Shown here piece after piece: positions 22,640-35,700 of a stretch of DNA of 64,000 nucleotides. Numbering within the stretch: the first letter of the stretch is position 1; every line of letters begins with the position of its first letter. Source of the stretch: Glandiceps talaboti. Lineage: Eukaryota; Hemichordata; Enteropneusta; Spengelidae. A program made the position numbers and the translations under genes. The notes beneath the pieces are model-generated. The model was given only the letters and a program-made list of their open reading frames with translations. It was not told where the DNA came from and did not search any database. Location of the stretch: positions 18,086,821 through 18,150,820 of the forward strand of contig NC_135570.1 of the NCBI RefSeq assembly GCF_964340395.1, in the 5' to 3' direction.

Positions 22640-25600
22640 GTAGCTTAACATCAGATATATAGCGGCTATTGGCAATTTACCCAAATAGCTTGATCTCAGA
22701 TAAATAGCGGTTATTGGCTATTTACCCAAATAGCTTGATCTCAGATAAATAGCGGCTATTGTTTATTTACCAAAATACTATGATCTCAGATAAATAGCTG
22801 CTACTGGCTATTTACCAAAATAGCTTGATATTAGATTAATAATGGCTATTGGCTATTTACCCAAATAGCTTGATCTCAGATAAATAACGGCTTTTGGCTA
22901 TTTACCAAAATAGCTTGATATTAGATTAATAATGGCTATTGGCTATTTACCCAAATAGCTTGATCTCAGATAAATAACAGTTATTGGCTATTTTCAAAAA
23001 TAGCTTGATCTCAGATAAATACTGTTGCGGAAAGCTTGCGGGTGTCACGCCCACGGGTGCCTGTATTTGGCTCGTCTCAGTACCTTACTGGAGAAAGTCG
23101 GATTTTTCCCTGTATTTCAGGTCTAGATATCCCGTGTTTAGTCGAAGCACACTTTTCATATGCCAGTCAGTTGCTGAGGGGCGGAGTCTTGGTCACATGG
23201 TCAGGTAGCTATAGCAACACTTTTCTCCCATGCTCACTCTCTCTCTTGCTGGACACCGTGTAGTCAACATCGTGTCAAATACGCTCTTGACATAATCTCT
23301 TGGTTTACCGTCATTTTCACTTCTTTTCTGTTAAAACCTACTTCTTCCTTTAGGGAAACGTTTTCTTGTATGCCTCTGTGAGGTTGGGTCGCTGGTTTTC
23401 ACGAGTTGGTCGTGATATTTTAGGGTTCTTGGGTTGTACCGTGGTCTGGAGACGCTGGCATTGGCGAATGTGTCTGTACTCAATTTTATAGTGTATGTTC
23501 TGCCATACACAAGGTCAAATCGAACAGCTTGGTGTGACGGAGCGGGTTTTTCACGCTTATCGAAGGCTTGCTAACGCTACCACTTATTCGCTTTCGTAGG
23601 CAATCTATTCTAGAGTTTTATTAGGTGTTAAATATCAGAGTTTTTCGTGTACTTTCCACGAGTTCGTCACAATACCCAAAATAGCTTGATCTTAGAGATA
23701 AGACAAATAGTGGCAATTGGCTATTTACCCAAATAGCTTGATATCAGATAAATAGCGGCTATTGGCTATTTACCCAAATAGCTTGATCTTAGATAAATAG
23801 CGGTTATTGGCTTTTTACCAAAATAGCTTGATCTCGGATAAATAGCGGCTATTGGCTATTTACCAAAATAGGTTGACCTTAGATTAGTAATGGCTATTGG
23901 CTATTTACCCAAATAGCTTGATCTCAGATAAATAACGGCTATTGGCTATTTACAAAAATAGCTTGATCTCAGATAAATAATGCCTATAGGCTATTTATCG
24001 AAATAGCTTGATCTCAGATAAATATCAGCTATAGGTTATTTACCCAAATAGCTTGATCTCAAATAAATAGCGGCTTTTGGGTATTTTCCCAAATAGCTTG
24101 ATCTCAGATAAATAGCGGCTATTGGCTATTTACCCAAATAGCTTGATCTCTAATAAATAACGCCTATAGGCTATTTATCGAAATAGCTTGATCTCAGATA
24201 AATATCAGCTATAGGTTATTTACCCAAATAGCTTGATCTTAAATAAATAGCGGCTTTTGGGTATTTTCCCAAATAGCTTGATCTCAGATAAATAGCGGCT
24301 ATTGGCTATTTACAAAAATAGCTTGACCTCTGATAAATAGCGGCTATTGGCTATTTACCAAAATATCATGATCTCAGATACATAGCGGCTATTGGCTATT
24401 TACCCAAATAGCTTGATCTTAGATAAATAGCGGTTATTGGCTTTTTACCAAAATAGCTTGATCTCGGATAAATAGCGGCTATTGGCTATTTACCAAAATA
24501 GGTTGACCTTAGATTAGTAATGGCTATTGGCTATTTACCCAAATAGCTTGATCTCAGATAAATAGCGGCTATTGGCTATTTACAAAAATAGCTTGATCTC
24601 AGATAAATAATGCCTATAGGCTATTTATCGAAATAGCTTGATCTCAGATAAATATCAGCTATAGGTTATTTACCCAAATAGCTTGATCTCAAATAAATAG
24701 CGGCTTTTGGGTATTTTCCCAAATAGCTTGATCTCAGATAAATAGCGGCTATTGGCTATTTACCCAAATAGCTTGATCTCTAATAAATAACGCCTATAGG
24801 CTATTTATCGAAATAGCTTGATCTCAGATAAATATCAGCTATAGGTTATTTACCCAAATAGCTTGATCTTAAATAAATAGCGGCTTTTGGGTATTTTCCC
24901 AAATAGCTTGATCTCAGATAAATAGCGGCTATTGGCTATTTACAAAAATAGCTTGACCTCTGATAAATAGCGGCTATTGGCTATTTACCAAAATATCATG
25001 ATCTCAGATACATAGCGGCTATTGGCTATATACCAAAATAGCTTGATCACAGACAAATAACAGCTATTGGCTATTTACCAAAATAGCTTAATCTCAGATA
25101 AAAAGAGGCTATTGGCTATTTACAAAAATAGCTTGATCTTAGATAAATAACGGCTAGTGGCTAGTTACCCAAATAGCTTGATCTCAGATAAATAGCGGCT
25201 ATTGTCTATTTACCAAAATAGCTTGATATTAGATAAATAGCGGCTACTGGCTATTTACCAAAAAAGCTTGATCTCAGATAAATAATGGCTATGGGCTATT
25301 TACCAAAATAGCTTGATCACAGAAATATAGCAGCTATTGGCTATTTACCAAAATAGCTTGATATTAGATAAATAGTGGCTATTGGCTATTTATCAAAATA
25401 GCTTGATCTCAGATGAATAACCGCTATTGGCTAATTACCAAAATAGCTTGATCTCAGATAAATAGCAGTTATTGGCTATTTACCAAAATAGCTTGATCTG
25501 AGATAAATATCCAAAATAGCTTGATCTTAGAGCTAAGAAAAATAGTGGCAATTTGCTATTTACCCAAATAGTTTGATCTCATAGAAATAGCGGCTATTGG

Positions 25601-26058
25601 TTATTTACCCAAATAGCTTGATCTCAGATAAATAGCGGCTATTGGCTATTTACCCAAATAGCTTGATCTCAGATAAATAGCGACTATTGGCTATTTACCC
25701 AAATAGCTTGATCACAGAAATATAGCAGCTATTGGCTATTTACCAAAATAGCTTGATATTAGATAAATAGTGGCTATTGGCTATTTACCAAAATAGCTTG
25801 ATCTCTAATAAATAGTGGCTATTAGCTGTTTATCAAATTAGCTTGATCTCAGATAAAAAGCGGCTTTATGCTATTTACCCAAATAGCTTGATCTCATTAA
25901 ACATCGGCTATTGGCTATTTACCCAAATAGCTTGATCTCAGGTAAATATCGGCTATTGGCTATTTACCCAAATAGCTTGATCTCAAATAAATAGCGTTTT
26001 TTGGGTATTTTCCCAAATTGCTTGATCTCAGATAAATAGCAGCTATTGGCTATTTACT
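22640..26058 (+). repeat. 45-bp satellite array with higher-order repeats
   Basis: About 60 copies of a 45-bp unit (GGCTATTTACCCAAATAGCT TGATCTCAGATAAATAGCGG plus CTATT). Stop codons occur in all frames, so it is non-coding. Distinct variant units recur in the same order at 23788 and 24418, giving a 630-bp (14-unit) higher-order repeat. A 4-unit (180 bp) block is repeated inside it (about 23975 and 24155). The array is split by a solo LTR (23023-23671). Confidence 0.95.
23023..23671. mobile_element. Solo LTR (649 bp) inserted in the 45-bp satellite
   Basis: Unrelated sequence interrupts the satellite. It starts TGTTGCGG, ends CGTCACA (TG...CA, with TGT/ACA inverted ends), and is flanked by ATAC on both sides (23019-23022 and 23672-23675). 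Removing it with one ATAC gives 'gataaatacccaaaatagcttgatc', which matches an uninterrupted paralogous unit at about 25503 ('gataaatatccaaaatagc'). That gives an empty-site comparison inside the same array. TG...CA ends and a 4-bp duplication fit a Ty3/gypsy-type LTR, but no primer-binding site or gag-pol is present to prove it. Strand is undetermined. Confidence 0.7.
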
Positions 26059-29000
26059 TGCATGTTTGCATGTTTGCATATTTGTGTTTTTGTAAATTTG
26101 CCTGATTGCATGTTTGTATGTTTGCATGTATGCATGATCATATGTTTGCATGTTTGCATGATTGATTGCACAATTGATTGCATGTTTCCATGTTTGCTTG
26201 TTTGCATGTTAGCATGATTTCATGTTTGCACGATTGCATGTTTGCTTGTTTGCAAATTTGCATGATTGTTTGCATGTTTGCATGATTACTTGTTTGCATG
26301 ATTTCATGTTTGCATGATTGTACGAATGTATGTTTGCATGTTTGCATTATTGCTTGCTTGCATGTTTGCATGATTGATGGCACAATTGATTGCATATTTG
26401 CATTTTTGCATGATTGCTTGATTGCAAATTTGCATGATTGAATATTTCATGTTTGCATGTTTGCATATTGTATGATTGCATGTTCGCATTGTTTATTGCA
26501 TGATTGATTAAATGATTGATTGCATGTTTGCATTTTTCATGATTGAATGCATTATTGATAGCTTAATTGATTGCATGTTTGCATTATTGTTTGTTTGCAT
26601 GATTGCTTGTTTGCATATTTGCATGATTGATGGCACAATTGATTGCATATTTGCATTTTTGCATGATTGCAAATTTGCATGATTGCATATTTTCATGTTT
26701 GCACGTTTGCATTATTGCATGTTTGCATTATTGCATTTTTTATTGCACAATTGTTTGCATGATTACATGAATGCATGTTTGCATATTTGCATGATTGATT
26801 GCACAATTTATTGCATGTTTGCTTGTTTGCATGATTTCATGTTTGCATGATTGTACGAATGCATGTTTGCATGATTAATTGTTTGCATCTTTGTATATTT
26901 TCATGATTTGCATCATTGCTTGTTTGCATGATTGTATGATTTCATGTTTGCATGATTGTACGAATGCATGTTTGCTTGTTTGCATATTTGCACGATTGCA
27001 TGTTTGCATGATTAATTTGCATCTTTGTATATTTTCATGATTTGCATGATTGCATGATTGCTTGTTTGCATGATTGTATGATTGCATGTTTGATTGCATG
27101 ATAGATTGCATGATTGACTGCATGATTGATTAAATGATTGATTGCATGTTTGCATTATTGCTTGTTTGCATGATTACACGATTGCTCGTTTGCATGTTTG
27201 TATGATTGCATGCATGAGTAATTGCATATTTGCATGTTTGCTTGATTGCATGTTTGCATGATTGGCTGTATGATTGATTGCAAGTTTGCTTGATTGAATG
27301 CATGATTGATAGCTTGATTGCATTATTGCTTCTTTGCATGTTTGTATGATTACATGTTTGCATGTTTACATGTTTGCTTGATTGCATGATTGAATGATTG
27401 ATTGCATGTTTGCATGATTGAATGCATGATTGATAGCTTGATTGCATGGTTGCATTATTGCTTCTTTGCATGTTTGTATGATTACATGTTTACATGTTTG
27501 CATATTTGCTTGTTTGCATGTTGCACTATTGCATGGGTGCATGATTCCTTGTTTGCATCTTTGTATATTTGCATGTTTGCATGGTTGTATGCATGATTGA
27601 TTGTTTGTATGTTTGCATGATTGATTGCATGATTGACTGCATGATTGATTGCATACTTGCATGTTTGCATGATTGAATGCATTATTGATAGCTTAATTGC
27701 TTGATTGCTTGTTTTGCATGATTGCTTGTTTGTATGTTTGCATATTTGCATGAATGATGGCTCCATTGATTGCATGTTTGCAAGTTTGCATGATTGCTTG
27801 ATTGCATGTTTGCATGATTGTGTGATTGCATTGATTGAATGCATTATTGATTTCATGATTGATTGAATGATTGATTGCATGTTTGCATGATTGAACGCAT
27901 TGGTGAATGCATGATTGCTTGTTTGCATGTTTGCATGATTACATGTTTGCATGTTTACATGTTTGCATGATTGCTTGTTTGCATGGTTGCTTGATTTGAT
28001 GTTTGCATAATTGATTGCATAATTGATTGGTTGTTTGCATGGTTGCATGTTTGCATGTTTGCATGGTTGCATGACTGCTTGTTTATATGTTTGCAAATTT
28101 ACATGGTTGCATGATTGCATGATTGATTGTATAATTGATTGATTGCATGTCTTCATGTTTGCATGTTAGCACGATTGCACGATTGCATGCTTGTATGTTT
28201 GCATGTTCGCGTGATTGCATGTTTGCATGATTGCTTGTTTGCATGTTTGTATGTTTGCATGATTGATTACATGATTGCATGTTTGTTTGATTGCCTGTTT
28301 GCATGTTTTCAAGTTTGCATGATTGATTGTATAATTGATTGATTGCATGTCTTCATGTTTGCATGTTAGCACGATTGCACGATTGCATGCTTGTATGTTT
28401 GCATGTTCGCGTGATTGCATGTTTGCTTGTTTGCATGTTTGTATATTTGCATGTTTGCATGATTGATTACATGATTGCATGTTTTCAAGTTTGCATGATT
28501 GTATGATTGCATGTTTGCATGATTGATTGCAAAATTGATTGTATGTTTGCATGTTTACATGTTTGCATGATTTCTTGTTTGCATGTTTGCATGTTTGCAT
28601 GATCGTATGATTGTTTGCATATTTGCATGTTTGCATGAATGCATGATTGACTGCATGAATGATTGCATGCATGATTGCATGTATGATTGATTGCATGCAT
28701 AATTGATTGCATGATTGATTGCATAATTGTGATTGCATGTTTGTATTTTTGCATGTTCTCATGATTGCATGATTGATTGCATGATTGACTGCACGATTGA
28801 TTGTACGATTGATTGCATGCATGATTGATTGCATGATTGATTGCAAGTTTGCATGTTTGCATGATTGAATGCATGATTGATAGCTTGACTGATTACTTGT
28901 TTGCATGATTGTATGATTGATTGCATGATTGCATGATTGATTAAATGATTGCATGATTGACTGCATGATTGACTGCATGACTGATTGCATGATTGCATGC

Positions 29001-29094
29001 ATGATTGATTGATTGCATGATTTGTTGCATGATTGGTTGCATGATTGATTGCATGATTGATTGATTGCATGATTGCTTGATTGCATGATCTGAT
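26059..29094. repeat. 3 kb tetranucleotide-register array (TGCA/TGTT/TGAT)
   Basis: Begins directly after the 45-bp satellite and consists of 4-bp steps such as GATT-GCAT-GTTT-GCAT. A ~95 bp segment is duplicated 200 bp apart (about 28128-28222 and 28328-28424). Frames of up to 315 codons on the minus strand (Met/Gln/Cys/Asn/His/Ser) result from the 12-base codon cycle of a 4-bp repeat without stops. I do not consider them genes. Confidence 0.95.
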
Positions 29095-29130
29095 ATAATG
29101 TTTGAGCGATCAATTTCGAAGGTAATAAGA

Positions 29131-29288
29131 ACGTGTATTTGACGCCGAAACATGTCGTAATGGAGGACGAAGGATATGCCTGTCACGAGCATGACGTACT
29201 TGTGACAGGCGCCGAGTACGAGCACAACGTGCTCGTGACCGGCGTCTGTCAACAGACTCGGCCAAAAAAAAAAAAAGTTGAGAGAAAA
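29131..29288 (+). other. GC-rich island with internal repeat and short palindromes
   Basis: A GC-rich block wedged between AT-rich arrays. It carries two related modules, 'cacgagcatgacgtacttgtgacaggcgcc' and 'tacgagcacaacgtgctcgtgaccggcgtc', each partly self-complementary (GAGCAC-AAC-GTGCTC). A 42-codon frame from 29160 repeats H(D/N)VLVTG twice and ends in a lysine run over poly-A. It may be a transposon end or gene relic. I cannot identify it. Confidence 0.35.
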
Positions 29289-29299
29289 AGTTGAAATAT

Positions 29300-29796
29300 T
29301 TTTTTTTAATTAAATAAAAATAAAATAAAATAACTTTAACAAAAAATATATTTTGACTTTCAATAATATGTATTACTTATTTCAATTAAAATAATGTAAC
29401 CATGGAATAAAAGTACATAAACGGTTAAAATTAGTTTGTAAGTACGAAAAATATAAAATACTATAGCTAAAATAAAAAAATACTTTTGGCCTGAACTAGT
29501 ATCTGTTTTTCCAACAACCGCGACTTCAGCCGCGTACATACATATGTACACCATCACGTTAAGGTTATGACCGCATGTATGATGTATTACATGATGTAGT
29601 ACGTAGGACACGATCCATGTGCAACGGCTAAGAGTAGTTACTCTAAAACAACTAAAGTTTGTTGCATCAATAACAATTACATTCATTATTGTGAAACTGG
29701 CCAGAATTGAAATAAGATGGTACACTATACTGTGAGCATGAGCAAAATAGCTTTAAGAACAAAAACGTGAGGAAAAGTGAACGCTACTACTTCTAG
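29300..29796. other. AT-rich intergenic, nothing recognised
   Basis: Opens with a very A/T-rich stretch (29281-29400). A 121-codon minus-strand frame at 29360-29725 has no known domain or splice context and is not called. Confidence 0.45.
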
Positions 29797-29933
29797 TACG
29801 AGCGCACATGCTGACGTCGACCTGCTGTATTACATACGTAGACGTGTTGTTGTCAACTTTTCATGATACATGTGTACTCAGAACACTAAAAAAAATGTAT
29901 ACTACAATGTACGATGGGGTAAACTGAATCTTT

Positions 29934-29973
<40 letters not shown>

Positions 29974-31544
29974 GAACAAGAACAATAATAATAATAATTA
30001 TAATAATAATAATAATAACAACAATCATAACAATAACAATAACAATAATTATGATGATGATAATAATTATTAAATAATTAAATAATTAAATAAAAAGTAT
30101 ATAGAAATAATAATTTTTATAATAATCAAGTTTATTTCAATACTAACCACCCTACCTGGGGTAGTTTTGTATGCTGAGTTCAAAATAGGGGGTCATTTTA
30201 TGAACATCTGTTGCCATGGTAACCAAAACCACCATAATATGTCAACCATTTTTTCCAAAATTTGACATAAAACATTGAAAAAAAAGATAATACAGTGAAA
30301 AAATGCCCTTGTATTAGACATGTATGAGTTAGTGCTACCTGGTGTAACATAAATTGTATAAAATTGGATAGCTGTTTCCATGGAAACGTATGGTAGACGT
30401 GAAAATTATGTTTTCATTATATACACATACATCTCACAAATAACATTATAAATATGATAAATATCTTTTTATTTGCACATTGACCCTACTACCAAGGGTA
30501 CTTTGTCATGCTGAGTTCAAAAAAGCAGTCATTTAATAACATCGGTTGCCATGGTAACCAAAATAACCATTTAACGTGAATTTTTGAAAAATTAGACATA
30601 AAACACTTTAAACATTTCAAATTTAGGAAAAAAACATCATTGCTGTTGGAATGTATGGGTTGGTGATATCTGTTGTAACAAGGTTTCATGATTTTTGAAA
30701 TTATCTGTATCAAACCTATGCAATTCTAAAAGTAAAACTCTAAAAATCACCAGAATAAATTGTAAATTTACTAAATACCTAAATACCAGCAGTCCTTGAG
30801 AATTCGAACTACACAACTTGGTTCAGTCTTTCATCACAAAATCTCCAAATGTGTACACATACATTTGAGTACAAGTTGACATACGCGACTCCATACTGTA
30901 TATCGTTTGTTTATGGATAGAAATTCAAAATCCGACAGTTTTAAAGATCGTCTGCTGCTCCAGCTGACACTGTAGTTTAGTATTGTGACAACTCGATGTG
31001 TGTACATGCGTATGTACGTATTTCTGGGTCCCAAATTCAGACGATAACAGACACCGATATCATTCATGTCATCAGGGACAAGTGACATCACGGTAGCAAA
31101 TGTATTGTTTACATTACTTTGCCGACGATGATGAATAATCATCATTAATTTACATTAAACTTAGTTGCTAAAATTATGGATGAGTTAAAACAGCAAGGGA
31201 CATTGCAAATATTTTTTCCGACATTTCATAGGCGAATGTTAATATGCAGTGTTTTTTCGGAGTGTCTGTTGAGGTGTGGGACATTTATGACATCAATTTG
31301 AGGAGTATTTATATGAATAATAAGTACTGGTTACCTTTGATAAACGGTTGCCTAATAAAGTACACTGAATCCACTGAACTTTAATGATGTCTATATCGCG
31401 AGCAAACGTGAAACTGAGATGATGTGGGGGGAACGGTTATTTACGTATACTTTCTAGGGAATTGCATAACATACATGTATATCCATGGCCGATACATGTA
31501 TTTGACCTAAAACCTGTTGTTCTGTATGTCTTTGTAACGTCGTT

Positions 31545-31582
<38 letters not shown>

Positions 31583-31705
31583 AATGATTCAGTTTGCTTC
31601 ATCGTACATTACAGTATAGCAAGTATAGTATAGTATATGACAAGTTGAGAACTACACGACACGTCTGTTTACATGTAATACAGGCTTCAACATGTGCCTT
31701 ATGCA
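29797..31705. mobile_element. 1.9 kb fold-back element with CAA/TTG microsatellite in each arm
   Basis: The left arm (about 29797-29975: CTGTATTACATACGTAGACG, 'caatgtacgatggggtaaactgaatctttac', then (CAA)n) is mirrored by the right arm (about 31546-31705: (GTT)n, 'gtaatgattcagtttgcttcatcgtacatt', 'acgtctgtttacatgtaatacag'). The arms are diverged but collinear over ~150 bp. Inside are AAT/AAC microsatellites (to 30070) and two diverged direct copies of a ~330 bp module containing GTTGCCATGGTAACCAAAA (30213 and 30546). No transposase was seen. Confidence 0.65.
30150..30720 (+). repeat. Two diverged direct copies of a ~330 bp module
   Basis: Copies start at about 30150 and 30483. They share 'gctgagttcaaaa', GTTGCCATGGTAACCAAAA, 'gacataaaac' and 'tgtatg.gtt..tg'. 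Each has a GTTGCCATGGTAAC near-palindrome. Confidence 0.75.
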
Positions 31706-32056
31706 GGAGTCAATGTCACCCCCCCCCCCCACCTCGGGGCATAGTGGGGGATTTGGAAATTAGTCTTATAAAATTTGTCAAATTCCCCACTCCCTGGGCA
31801 TGGGGCAAGACATTCTGGAAAATCACCACCTAAAAGGAGTAATACTCCCAACATTTCCCCCACCCTAATGGGTGGGGTATTCACAAATTCTGACTGACAC
31901 ACAACCACTCTTTTACGTCCGTGAAAATGACTAGGGGGTGAATATGAGGCAATTGCCCCACCCCCTCGGGCATTGTTTCATGGCAAACACGGTCCAATCC
32001 CCCACATTTGTCTCGTATCGCCCGAGGTGGGGTCCCTCGGGCATTACATTGACTCG
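31706..32056. mobile_element. 351-bp MITE-like element flanked by TGCA
   Basis: Left end GGAGTCAATGTCA and right end TTACATTGACTCG are inverted, followed inward on both sides by C-rich sequence and 'acctcggg(g)c'. TGCA lies outside both ends (31702-31705 and 32057-32060). It has no coding capacity. Its left end sits exactly at the edge of the 29797-31705 fold-back element. Confidence 0.45.
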
Positions 32057-35030
32057 TGCATTAGTAGGAGTACGTTGTGTTAGACTGGTTAGTACCTTGC
32101 CTTTACCACGTTTCCAACCCGAATTAGCAATTACGATTTTATGTGCATTTCACCTGTTTCTATTTCAATCGTGCACAATGAACCAAGAAACACAACACTC
32201 TAAAAAATATACACACTATACTTGCCAATGGTCATCACAATAAACTTTACCGATTCAACGAACGTTTTGAAGGCCAGCAGTAAATGTAACTGGTTCCCTG
32301 ACCAATTTAGTAGTTCCCCGCTTGTGGCTCATGATCAAAGTGAAATCGAAAATTGTGTTTGAACTGATATAAAGAAGGCAAGTCAGCTTCATGATGATAG
32401 CAGACTACCGAGAGTTGATTGCTTTTATTTTGATACATAATTATAACATGTATCATTGTCGAAATCAACATAAAAAGACACAACGCTGTACTGATGTTGC
32501 AATTCAGTATTGCCATATTGTTGTGTCTACCTGGATCATGGCAAACACAGGTTCATATAACATATACGGTCACAACACAGTACAGTCAATACGTCAAAAC
32601 AAAATGATAAATAGATAAAACAAAAATAAGACATTCCTAGCCATAGTTCTCTTCAGCATGTTCAAATTTTATTTTACAAGACAAAAATAGTCATAGACGA
32701 TACACCATGCCACATGTACAGTGAGTCTTCAGTACACGCACGGGACGGGAAGTTTTTTGAAAGACAACGAAAATGCTTCGTGTCACTCTGTGGATGGTAA
32801 TGAACGCAATCAAGAGAAAATCAAATAACGTGAGTACATAGTTTTCAAGGTGGCTGGTTATCAGACAAAACTAAAAAGCCCAAAGTGTAAAATAAGATAT
32901 CTAGAAAATATTTGACGATTACGCGGCAAAACAAGACTAGCAATGTTATCACGAGCGAAAGTGTTCTAGGTGAATTTAACCCTTGACCTATATTCATAAG
33001 GACGTCGAAGGAAACGAGGTCAGTGTGACATCTCAAGCATGATCAACAACGTTTGCATGAGTAAGTACAACTAAATGTTGTCTAAACTTTAGTGGAAGAG
33101 AAATTCTGTTGATCAGACACAGACTATTTTCAAATTCTTACAACATCTTGACGATAAGAAGCAAATGTGACACTGACAGACAGGCTAGTCCGTCCGTACA
33201 CCATACAGGAGGCACAAACATACCACATGTGCATCTGGTTGACTGGGATTGATTGAGATCACGTAATATTTAGCACTAACTTTATGCTGTTGCTTCCAAA
33301 TATTATTGAACTGCAATCTTTCTAAACAAGTCATGGAAATTGCCAGAAACCTGATTATTTTATGACTGAATATGTTACGATCATAAATTCCCTTACTTTC
33401 AGTTAAATTTTCTGATGGGAAGCATTTAGTGTGAAATCTGATGAGCGACATTGATGGGTACAGTGACGTAATTCGTAAACAAATCTAACGTTGGTAACTT
33501 TTATTTTTGTAAATGGTCCTTAAATATCAAGTACACCTGTCTTCATAGCAAACAGAAATTTGAGGCCAAATTTTGCCACGAATGGATACATCATTTGACT
33601 CCACAATATAATAAGCACGGCAATAGCTCAAAAACCTGGCTCAAATTTTATAACACTCGCACAGCTCAGAGCGCCTGCAGGGGGTCGGAAAAAATCGATT
33701 ATCTTTTCAGTAAACTTTGCAACACTGTATTATCAAAATTTTGTACCTGTCAATGTACTGCTGCATACAGTGTAGAAGAAATACTACTACTAAACATTTC
33801 ATGGAATATTTGTAACAGTATGTTGTGAAAGTCTACGATGATTTGAAAACAGCAGTGATTTCGGAATAATATTACAAATATTGTGAGACGCATTGCAAAT
33901 ATTGTTTTCAGGGAATGTCATCAGCAACTTTATAAATCATTACAGAACAATGTATTTGTCTGTACCTTGCTCGGTCGTGATGCGAGCTGTTCAGACAAAT
34001 ATCGGGGGGGGGGGGGGGCTAGTCCCTTATATGAGTATACATTTATTTGCCACACTTTTGGGTTCGTTATTGGTAAAGTCCGAAACATGTGAAGTCACAG
34101 TCAGTTACACTGGCATATACAAATAAATAATTTAGGTTCGAACAAACTCTATAGATTCCTGAGGATATTTCACACTGATCTATGTTTTGTCATTGCACAG
34201 AACTGCTAATAGTATATACAAACATTTAGACTTATGTCGACAGGGCACACTCCACAGTATTATGACAGACATTAGATTTGAATTATTAAAAGTTCAGTTA
34301 TTAAAGTGTGGAGTGTGCATAATTAGTAATAAATTAAATAATACTTATATATATATATTCATATACAGAGGAGTAACCAAACTCCAAACTGTTATAACTT
34401 GAGCTTGAATGAGAAATGTCGCAAAATTAATTGAGTAGTATAGTAAACTTCAACTTCAGTGATATTCAACTAAAGTCCTCCCAGACATTTTCATTATGAT
34501 ATAATATTACACCCCTTAACTTTTTCATTTTCCTAACATGCAATTTTGAAATTACTTTTACTATATTTTAGACTCTCACAAATTGAATGCAGAAGTATGT
34601 ACAGATAAATTTGTGAAAGGGCGCCCTCAAACATCAATCAGCATAGCAAATATGAGCCGGCATAGCAAATATATGCTCAAACGGATGCATTTTATTGACA
34701 ATAGTACCAAAAGGCACCATTCCTCTAAATTGTCTCTCACACAATGCATTATTATCATATACTTTTTAAACCCCTTCACTTGTAATAATAATAATAATAA
34801 TAATAATAATAGTAATAATATTATTACAAGGCGATATAGAAAAGCTGGTTTAGGTTGAAAGAAATACAAATACACCATACATCATGTATCGAACGATATG
34901 TATATGGCAAGCCGTTAAGGCCAAAATTAGTATTCTATTTTAGCTGTAGTATTTTATAATTTTCGTAGTTACAAACTAATTTTAACAGTTTATGGATAGT
35001 TTTACAGCTACAATAGAATAAATATACGTT
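32057..35030. other. About 3 kb without a recognised gene
   Basis: All open frames are under 92 codons and without recognisable domains. Notable items are a poly-G run (about 34005-34018), an (AAT)n run (about 34784-34812) and a hairpin with perfect 12-bp arms (GCACACTCCACA at 34245-34256, TGTGGAGTGTGC at 34307-34318). Confidence 0.5.
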
Positions 35031-35068
35031 CAAATAGGTTCAAAGGCTATATGCATGGCACTGAAGTT

Positions 35069-35313
35069 GTGTGTGTGTGTGTGTGTGTTATGTAATTGTA
35101 TGCATACATACATTCTTTTGTACATACATACATACATACATACATACATACATACATACATGTACATACAATACCGTAAACCATTAATTACGTAAATTGC
35201 TCATTAATATTTGTGGGATGTTTGACAAAATCTAATCAGTTCTTGCCATTACCCTACGAAACATGTCTATCAAATTTTGTTTGAATTGATGCAGCCGTCT
35301 TTTCAAAAATGAT

Positions 35314-35351
<38 letters not shown>
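35069..35351. repeat. TG, CATA and CA microsatellites
   Basis: (TG)n at about 35069-35088, (CATA)n at about 35113-35160 and (AC)n at about 35314-35351 within 300 bp. Between them is a piece resembling the end of a dispersed repeat ('ttgaattgatgcagccgtc'). Confidence 0.9.
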
Positions 35352-35352
<1 letters not shown>

Positions 35353-35700
35353 TTCTGCCCCTAAAGTATCTCCTTCCTTACGGAAGGAAATAATGATAGT
35401 TCATTTATAAATTATGTTTTCATTGTTTGTTCATATATTTGTAACACGGTTCCCGGGCTCACTGTGGATAGATTAGGATACGTCATAATATATAATCGAA
35501 AAGTTAAAATTCTCCTGTGATAAGTCACGTGATGTAAACGAAAGGTCACAGTTACTTGAGGTCACGATTGTATGATCAGTACAGCTGTCGCTTATACACA
35601 CCGCCTTATGGTTTTTGAACAAAATGTGCACACGATTTGGATTTTTTACAAGTCTTCTTAGATTAGCGAGGGCAGTTATATGAGTGAACGTTAATCCACG

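Noticed and set aside
26059-29094. CRISPR-like array
   Set aside because: No alternation of constant repeats with unique spacers; it is continuous simple-sequence repeat in animal DNA.
26138-29113. Many long frames (up to 315 codons) rich in Met, Gln, Cys, Asn and Ser on the minus strand
   Set aside because: They result from a 4-bp-register repeat cycling through four stop-free codons; both strands and several frames are open.
34245-34318. Hairpin as a microRNA precursor
   Set aside because: Perfect arms are only 12 bp with a 50-nt loop, which is unlike a typical precursor.
34583-34858. 91-codon frame with poly-Asn
   Set aside because: Asn run is from (AAT)n; no domain or splice context.
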